Shown here piece after piece: positions 14,989-19,836 of a DNA stretch of 19,836 nucleotides. The notes beneath the pieces were generated by a model. The model was not told the DNA's origin and did not search any database. It saw only the letters and a program-made list of their open reading frames with translations. Source of the DNA: DATELY01 sp035276085 (GTDB lineage Bacteria; Pseudomonadota; Gammaproteobacteria; Steroidobacterales; Steroidobacteraceae); contig DATELY010000146.1 in NCBI GenBank assembly GCA_035276085.1, positions 1 through 19,836 on the forward strand, written 5' to 3'. Position 1 is the first letter of the stretch; each line of letters opens with the position of its first letter. Position numbers and translations under genes: made by a program.

Positions 14989-16149
14989 ATGCAGAATCCA
15001 GAAATCGAAAAGATCACACGGCTTTACGAAGCAGACCGGGCGAGCGGTCGGAAAGCGGTTCAGGCAGAAGACATTCCCATCACCTACGAGTCGATCACCC
15101 CGGAGTGGCTGACCGCGGTCTTGTGCAAGGATCACCCGGGGGCGCGTGTGACCGCTTATCGTTTGGGTCCCGCGGACGACGGCACCAGCGGCCGGCGTCG
15201 CATCCACATCGAGTACAACGACGCGGGCAGAGGCGCGGGTCTGCCTGCAAGCGTATTCGCAAAGTCTTCGCAAGCGCTGATCCACCGCATCAGCTACAAA
15301 CTCAACGGCAGCACCTATGCGGAGACCAATTTCTACAACCACGTGCGTCCGCTGCTCGAGATCGAATCGCCGCGCTCGCGCCACGCGCGTTCGGATGCCG
15401 AAACGTGCAATTCGATCGTGCTGCTGGACGACCTCGAGGGATACGCAAGCTTTTGCGATGAACATACCGTGATCACGCGCGATGACGCGCTCGGCATGGC
15501 GATGACACTCGCCGACCTGCATGGTCCTCTCGCCAATCCGGCTGTGTTCGCTCGCATACGCCCGCATTTCGCGACCTGGACGACGCGGTGGGCGGGTCTC
15601 GTGCAGAACAATCACATGAAGGAATACACCAACAAGGGGTTCCTCGCCGCCGAAGCGGTCATACCCAAGCGACTGTTCGCCCGCTTCGAGGAGATCTGGC
15701 CGCGCACGATGGATTCCGTTCGACAGCATGAATCCTTGCCGCATACGTTCAGTCATGGCGATACCCATCTCGCGAACTGGTATCGAACGACCGATGGACG
15801 AATGGGGATCGGCGACTGGCAGGGCGCATGGCTGGGACATTGGTCGCGCGACTTCATCTACGCGATCTCCACCGCACTCACCGTCGAGAACCGCCGCGCA
15901 TGGGAGCGCGATTTGCTGAGTGCTTATCTCGAGCGCAGCCGGGAGCACGGCTTGCCGAGGATATCGGTGGACCAAGCCCTGACATGGTGCCGTCAACAGT
16001 CGCTTTCCTCGCTGGCCTACTGGACCGTCACCTATACGCCGTCACCGGGAATGCCGGAGGACATGCAGCCGAAGGATCGAACCCTCGTGTTCATCGGACG
16101 GCTGGCCCACGCCGTCGATGATCTGGAAGGGCTGGATAGCTTCGGGTAG
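14989..16149 (+). CDS. APH-fold phosphotransferase (small-molecule kinase), paralogue 2
   Basis: This 386-aa protein has the same fold and layout as 9683-10831: ITYESITPEWL (31-41), ATP lysine K92 (SVFAK), E112 (AETNFYN), Brenner motif SHGDTHLANW with H256, catalytic D258 and N263, then GDWQ with D276, GHWSRDFIYA (283-292) and a C-terminal LEGLDSFG. All catalytic residues are intact. ATG 14989 is preceded by AGAGG at a 4-nt spacing, and the start also aligns with that of the paralogue; the frame is open upstream but does not resemble the family. It is followed 24 nt later by a third APH-fold gene, so the two are probably co-transcribed. The substrate is unknown. Confidence 0.88.
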   Translation: MQNPEIEKITRLYEADRASGRKAVQAEDIPITYESITPEWLTAVLCKDHPGARVTAYRLGPADDGTSGRRRIHIEYNDAGRGAGLPASVFAKSSQALIHRISYKLNGSTYAETNFYNHVRPLLEIESPRSRHARSDAETCNSIVLLDDLEGYASFCDEHTVITRDDALGMAMTLADLHGPLANPAVFARIRPHFATWTTRWAGLVQNNHMKEYTNKGFLAAEAVIPKRLFARFEEIWPRTMDSVRQHESLPHTFSHGDTHLANWYRTTDGRMGIGDWQGAWLGHWSRDFIYAISTALTVENRRAWERDLLSAYLERSREHGLPRISVDQALTWCRQQSLSSLAYWTVTYTPSPGMPEDMQPKDRTLVFIGRLAHAVDDLEGLDSFG

Positions 16150-16173
16150 CTACGGGCCCGTTCATAAGCGCAC

Positions 16174-17670
16174 ATGCAGCCATCCAATCATCAATTACTG
16201 AAGCAGCTTCGCAAGTCGACACAACAGTTGTCTCGAGAGGCGACCCGCCCGGAACACAAAGCGCTATTGGAGGCGATGGATGTCGTCCTCAACGAGCTGC
16301 TGCTGCGCTGCGACCGCGAGTTCTTCATCGACTACTACGACCGCGGTCGCCGCCTTCTCGTGGAGGGCCTCGAGTTGCTGGGCGATCAGGCCGGCACTCT
16401 GGGTTCGGAGATGGCATCACTGCCGCATTCGCTGGATCCTGGTCTCGGTACGGACACCATCGGCGCACAGTCCGTCCGCCTCTCCGATCTGTTGACGCGA
16501 CTGATTCGCATGATCGGAGCGGGTGGTCATCCTCGCTGCGAAGCGCTGCTTCGACGCATCACGGCCTGGGAGTTGAGCTTGTTCGCGCACCGCTTGAAGC
16601 GGATACCCGTCGATCACGCGCAACTGAACAGTCGAAGCGTCACGATCACTCGCGAGAACCTGGAGACGTACCTGCGCCTGAAGAAGCCCGAGTGGAAGGA
16701 CCTCGAGGTCACCCACTTTCAGCGCATTGCGGGCGGTTTCTCCAAATGCACGCTCTTGTTCGATACGGTCGACACGGTGAATGGCAGCCAGTCATTCGCA
16801 ATTCGGGCCGAACAGCCGATCCACATCATGGATCTGGATGGTTCGGACGTGAGCAACGAATTCTGGGTGGTCAGGAAAGCGTTCGAGTCCGGCATACCCG
16901 TGGCGGAGCCGCTGTGGCTGGAAACCGACCGCCGGTTCCTCAACGCCCGGTTCATCGTTTCGCGCAAGGCAGTCGGTCGAAACTTCGGCACGGCAAAAGG
17001 CGGCGATGGACGCCTGTCGCTCGCGGCGACGAAGGATCTGGCGCGTGTCATCGCGCGCATCCATGACATTCCGCTGGAGCGCGACGCCCAGTGGGTCAAC
17101 GCAAGCCATTTCGGCAAGTGGATGGACCTGGGTGCGACGACACGCCTCAACACGCTGGCGCGCGTCGAATATTGGAACAGACAGTGCGTGGCAGCGAACA
17201 TTTTCCCATCGCCATGCATCGCCAGGGCGCTGACATGGCTCGCCGCGAACGTGCCGGACTACGACGCACCGCCGGTGTTCCTGCATGGGGATTTCGGCCC
17301 GCACAATATCCTCCTCGATGGCGATCGGGTATCCGCGGCGCTCGACTGGGAAATCGCGACCCCTGGCGACCCGGCCTACGATGTGGCCTGGTTTCTGAAC
17401 TGCGCCGGCGTCGCTGTCGATCGCGAAGAATTTCTTGGGGCCTATCGCGATGCGGGCGGCAAGACGTTGAGCGCGTATCGATTGCGCTACTACGACGTCT
17501 TCGTGTCCATGATGATGCCGGCCACCTGCAATGCCTCGCTGCGACTCGTCGAGGAGCAGGACGCCACCAACATCAACATCGCGCTCTACGGTCTGCAGTT
17601 CATGCACGAGTATCCCAGCCGGCTCGAAACCGCAATCACGAACGCGGAGTCGGTGGCGCATTTGCAATGA
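16174..17670 (+). CDS. APH-fold phosphotransferase with helical N-terminal domain
   Basis: This 498-aa protein carries an all-helical domain at residues 1-150 with no recognised motif. A kinase domain at about 157-440 follows. It contains RIAGGFSKCTLLFD (184-197, nucleotide loop), FAIRAE (208-213, with Arg where Lys is usual, as in the ACAD10-like branch), the Brenner motif LHGDFGPHNILLD (H371, D373, N378) and ALDWEIATPGDPAYDVAW with metal ligand D391. This branch is distinct from the two shorter kinases and resembles the 'phosphotransferase family protein' group often found with acyl-CoA dehydrogenases in hydrophobic-substrate catabolism. No acyl-CoA dehydrogenase is in the window. The start ATG has only a weak ribosome binding site, fitting coupling to the gene 24 nt upstream. 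Confidence 0.88.
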   Translation: MQPSNHQLLKQLRKSTQQLSREATRPEHKALLEAMDVVLNELLLRCDREFFIDYYDRGRRLLVEGLELLGDQAGTLGSEMASLPHSLDPGLGTDTIGAQSVRLSDLLTRLIRMIGAGGHPRCEALLRRITAWELSLFAHRLKRIPVDHAQLNSRSVTITRENLETYLRLKKPEWKDLEVTHFQRIAGGFSKCTLLFDTVDTVNGSQSFAIRAEQPIHIMDLDGSDVSNEFWVVRKAFESGIPVAEPLWLETDRRFLNARFIVSRKAVGRNFGTAKGGDGRLSLAATKDLARVIARIHDIPLERDAQWVNASHFGKWMDLGATTRLNTLARVEYWNRQCVAANIFPSPCIARALTWLAANVPDYDAPPVFLHGDFGPHNILLDGDRVSAALDWEIATPGDPAYDVAWFLNCAGVAVDREEFLGAYRDAGGKTLSAYRLRYYDVFVSMMMPATCNASLRLVEEQDATNINIALYGLQFMHEYPSRLETAITNAESVAHLQ

Positions 17671-17717
17671 GCATTCCATTGGCACCTTGACGCACACCGG
17701 AACGAGGGGACCTGATC

Positions 17718-17800
17718 ATGAGCGAAGCGAACACAGCCGCGACGCGAAAATTCTTCGGAGCGGCCGACACCGGAACATGGAATCGAGCTCATCGTGTAGC
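17718..17800 (+). pseudogene. Truncated 5' stub of a gene (possibly SnoaL/NTF2-like)
   Basis: ATG 17718 has a good ribosome binding site (GAGGGG about 9 nt upstream) and lies 47 nt after the preceding kinase gene, as an operon member would. The first 20 or so residues, MSEANTAATRKFFGAADTGT, resemble the first helix of SnoaL/NTF2-like proteins (a start, then RxFF-A-D-G-W). After about residue 27 the sequence becomes Ser/Arg-rich and runs into the 3' end of the opposite-strand FAD gene at 17843. I read it as a gene cut off by a deletion or rearrangement. The family suggestion is weak. Nothing else is seen in 17671-17842. Confidence 0.4.
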
Positions 17801-17842
17801 TTCTTCAGGTGTGTTTTTCAGCCGCAGACGCGTCTCAGCAGG

Positions 17843-19420
17843 TCAGCCTCGATCTCTCATCGCCTGTTCCGCCGCCAGGCGGCCAGGCCAGCCGCAAACG
17901 CCGCCAGACGGATGTGAGCCCGCGCTCGCGAGATACAAACCCTCGAACGGCGTCTTGTAACCGCCCAATCCAGGCGCAGGCCTGTTCATCAGCATGCGGG
18001 ACGGGATCATGTCGACATGGAAGTAAGCGCCATTGGGCGCACCGAACTGATCCTCGAAGTCTTTCGGGCTGTGTTCGACGCGGCCGATCTCCAGATCGAG
18101 TCCGTCTGCGTAGTGCCTGACGGCCGATCGAATCTGTTCACTATAGGCGGGTTTACATGCGGCCCAACCACCCAGCGGGTTGATCGGCGTGTTGACATAC
18201 AGATAGAACACGTCCTGCCCCTTGGGTGCGATGCTCGTGTCGTTGGCCGACATGATTGCGAAATACAGCGGCGGCCGGAAATTCACGGGCTCGCCACGCA
18301 GGCAGGCTCGATGTTGGTCGATGTGCTGCTCGAGTGTGCCCGTCATGAAGGTGGTCTTGCGCACATCCATGTCGTCGCGCCTGGCGCGCTTGGCGTGTGC
18401 TTTTGGATAACTGATCGGGCCGCCAATCGCATAGTCGATTTTGAACGGCGCTACGGCCACAGAATTGGCGGGAATGAAACCGACCTTATTGCGGAGCTCG
18501 CGATTCATTGCCGCTTCCGGCAGCAGCTTGCCCAGCGCCACTTGCGGCGCGCAGTTGGCGAGCACGCCACGGCGCGCGAACAATTCCTCGCCGCCTGCGA
18601 TCCGCACCCCCTTCACTTGGGCGCCGTCGAGTAACAAGTGCTCGACCTTGTGATTGCAGCGGATCTCACCCCGGTGCGCCGTCAGGCATTTTTCCATCGC
18701 CCGAATCATGCCGCTCATGCCGCCGACGGGACGAAAGATGCCAGCGCGATGCACGCTGCCAAAGGCCGACAGGAACACGCCGCTGGCCTGCACCGTGGCG
18801 GGCGCGAACATGCACGCCCAGAAAGCCCATAGTCCACGCATGGCTTCGGACTCGAACGTCTCTGAGAACATCTCGAACGCACTGACCGACAGCATGCGGG
18901 CGAGCACCTTGCGCATCTTGCGATCGGTTGCAACCTTGAGCAGCATCTTGACCAACAGGCTCTTCGGTAGATGTGCAGGGTGGTGCGGCATGATGGCTTC
19001 GAGGCCGCCCATGACGAAATCGATGGCGCTGCGTAGCTCGACGTAGGTCTGGGCGTCCCTGCGTGAGAAGTAGTTGATCTCTGCGACCGTGCGCTCGAAG
19101 CTCTTGTGTAGCAACAGCGTCTCTCCATCTTCACCCATCCAGCCATAGGGTGCGTCCAACGGCACGGCATCGTAGCCATGACGGCGAAGATCGAGGAACT
19201 CGACCATCGGGCTGTGGGCCATCAACGCGTCATCCATCGCGCCGATGCTCAGATGGTGTTGCGGAGCTGCCGGAACGAAGGGGTGGCTGACGGAGAGTCC
19301 CCCGGCGATCGCTCTCTGCTCCACGACGAGCACTGACTTGCCCGCCTTGGCCAATGTGCAGGCCGCCGTCAAGCCGTTATGGCCGGCGCCGATGACGATG
19401 TAGTCCCAGGACTGACTCAT
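17843..19420 (-). CDS. FAD-dependent oxidoreductase, phytoene-desaturase-like (COG1233/PYROXD2 type)
   Basis: This 525-aa protein begins with a classic dinucleotide-binding fold: YIVIGAGHNGLTAACTLAKA (7-26), followed by E34 for the ribose and AIAGGLSVS. The C-terminus has LYLASAGSHPSGGVCGWPGR, LAAEQAM, the FAD-closing motif of carotenoid desaturase/isomerase-like amine-oxidase-superfamily proteins. GHNGL and the SHPSGGV-G-PG motif favour the COG1233/PYROXD2-like branch over true CrtI. These enzymes desaturate, isomerise or oxidise hydrophobic substrates; the activity here is not determined. I chose ATG 19420 because the flavin fold begins right after it; a start at 19498 would add 26 unlike residues. 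No signal peptide is seen. Confidence 0.9.
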   Translation of the reverse strand: MSQSWDYIVIGAGHNGLTAACTLAKAGKSVLVVEQRAIAGGLSVSHPFVPAAPQHHLSIGAMDDALMAHSPMVEFLDLRRHGYDAVPLDAPYGWMGEDGETLLLHKSFERTVAEINYFSRRDAQTYVELRSAIDFVMGGLEAIMPHHPAHLPKSLLVKMLLKVATDRKMRKVLARMLSVSAFEMFSETFESEAMRGLWAFWACMFAPATVQASGVFLSAFGSVHRAGIFRPVGGMSGMIRAMEKCLTAHRGEIRCNHKVEHLLLDGAQVKGVRIAGGEELFARRGVLANCAPQVALGKLLPEAAMNRELRNKVGFIPANSVAVAPFKIDYAIGGPISYPKAHAKRARRDDMDVRKTTFMTGTLEQHIDQHRACLRGEPVNFRPPLYFAIMSANDTSIAPKGQDVFYLYVNTPINPLGGWAACKPAYSEQIRSAVRHYADGLDLEIGRVEHSPKDFEDQFGAPNGAYFHVDMIPSRMLMNRPAPGLGGYKTPFEGLYLASAGSHPSGGVCGWPGRLAAEQAMRDRG

Positions 19421-19533
19421 AGACTTGCTTTCGATCCTGCCCGATGGGCACGCCGCAGTTGGTTTGGTGACGGTACAGCGTTTCCTGCGCTGCAGCATTG
19501 CTGCAACGACAGTCGCGTCTATAGTATGGCCGC

Positions 19534-19544
19534 ACTAGACTAGT
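19534..19544. promoter_or_regulatory. Palindrome and short direct repeats in the divergent promoter region
   Basis: ACTAG-A-CTAGT is a perfect 5-1-5 inverted repeat. It overlaps TAGACTA repeated at 19536-19542 and 19550-19556 (14-bp period) and lies within TAGTATGG repeated at 19522-19529 and 19541-19548. This A+T-rich cluster stands out in a GC-rich window. It sits between the divergent FAD gene (start 19420) and the oxidase-subunit gene (start 19698). It fits an operator or promoter region serving one or both; the minus strand has a TACTAT that could be a -10. Confidence 0.4.
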
Positions 19545-19697
19545 ATGGTTAGACTAAAGCGCAAAGTGCCAGCCAGTGTAGCCGAGAACATCGCGCATGC
19601 TCTCACGCCAAGCCAGATTGAATGTCTTCAAACGTGCCTCGTGGAGCGGCCAAGCACCCAAGCAACAGCAAGCTCAAACGGAAAGCAACGGGAAGTC

Positions 19698-19836
19698 ATG
19701 AGTGAAAGTGAAATCGCCATCGAATCGCGGATGAGTCGGGACAACGCCGTCGGTCACGTACCGGGTGAGCTCGGCGTGTGGATGTTCATCGTCGGAGACC
19801 TCATCGTCTTCTCGTTGTTCTTCGTGACCTTTCTGT
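19698..19836 (+). CDS. Haem-copper oxidase subunit III family protein, NorE-like (partial, 3' end beyond window)
   Basis: Forty-six codons are visible. A polar N-terminus leads to HVPGELGVWMFIVGDLIVFS and LFFVTFL, the conserved PGExGVWxFIxGDxxxFxxFF opening of cytochrome c oxidase subunit III/NorE-type proteins, which marks the first transmembrane helix. Such proteins sit in the inner membrane beside terminal oxidases or nitric oxide reductases. ATG 19698 has GGGAAG just before it, at short spacing. The frame is open back to ATG 19545, adding 51 residues without family resemblance, and an ATG at 19731 is also possible, so the start is not certain. No catalytic oxidase subunit is in the window. 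Confidence 0.75.
   Translation, partial: MSESEIAIESRMSRDNAVGHVPGELGVWMFIVGDLIVFSLFFVTFL

Noticed and set aside
14932..15996. A 354-codon minus-strand frame over the second kinase
   Set aside because: Antisense shadow of a gene with intact catalytic residues and a paralogue elsewhere in the window.
16792..17697. A 301-codon minus-strand frame over the third kinase
   Set aside because: Antisense to an APH-fold gene with an intact Brenner motif; composition rich in Arg, His and Val without a family match.
19597..19701. A 34-codon frame whose stop overlaps the oxidase-subunit start (ATGA)
   Set aside because: Looks like a coupled leader peptide, but it has no ribosome binding site and no recognisable content; the overlap may be chance.
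1..19836. CRISPR arrays, insertion sequences or phage genes
   Set aside because: No regularly spaced repeats, transposase or integrase motifs, or terminal inverted repeats with target duplications were seen.

Overview
The window is a GC-rich chromosomal segment from a member of the Pseudomonadota, most likely a gammaproteobacterium of the Steroidobacter/Nevskiales kind or a sphingomonad-like organism. That placement is inferred from the gene content: a TonB-dependent receptor with an EEIVVTAQ-type TonB box, SixA, a Rieske oxygenase, a luciferase-like flavin enzyme, several APH-fold kinases and a NorE-like oxidase subunit III. I cannot name the genus. I see no phage, transposase, CRISPR, tRNA or rRNA gene.

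Layout. Positions 1-1175 (minus) hold the 5' part of an exported phytase-like/esterase-like protein. sixA follows at 1338-1826 (minus). The region 1827-2131 has no convincing gene but carries an orphan plus-strand intrinsic terminator with a competing hairpin. A small one-pass membrane protein (2132-2677, plus) converges on a CrtC/AttH-like lipocalin-fold protein (2757-3971, minus) across a 44-nt hairpin. A decayed SDR fragment (about 4047-4262, minus) precedes a Rieske oxygenase alpha subunit (4396-5817, plus).

Positions 9380-5830 (minus) form an apparent operon of a luciferase-like flavin-dependent oxidoreductase, an RsbQ-type alpha/beta hydrolase and a PAS hybrid histidine kinase. The kinase PAS domain resembles that of Bacillus RsbP. 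This is the most interesting part of the window: the RsbQ/RsbP hydrolase-PAS sensing pair appears here with a histidine kinase-receiver output in place of the PP2C phosphatase.

Positions 9511-9630 hold a frameshifted amidohydrolase N-terminus. An APH-fold kinase (9683-10831, plus) converges on a TetR regulator (10935-11708, minus), which lies downstream of a TonB-dependent receptor (11879-14068, minus). A broken gene of unknown family (14198 to about 14850, minus) precedes a second APH-fold kinase, paralogous to the first (14989-16149), and a longer third one (16174-17670). A truncated 5' gene stub with a good ribosome binding site (17718 to about 17800) follows. A phytoene-desaturase-like FAD oxidoreductase (17843-19420, minus) and the start of a haem-copper oxidase subunit III family gene (19698 to the end, plus) close the window.

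Together the genes look like an accessory catabolic island for a hydrophobic substrate. The receptor would import it, the Rieske, flavin and FAD enzymes would oxidise it, and the kinases and lipocalin-like protein would handle intermediates. TetR and the hydrolase-PAS-kinase unit would sense it. The substrate is not shown by the sequence. Four broken gene pieces within about 14 kb indicate that the island has been rearranged and is still eroding.
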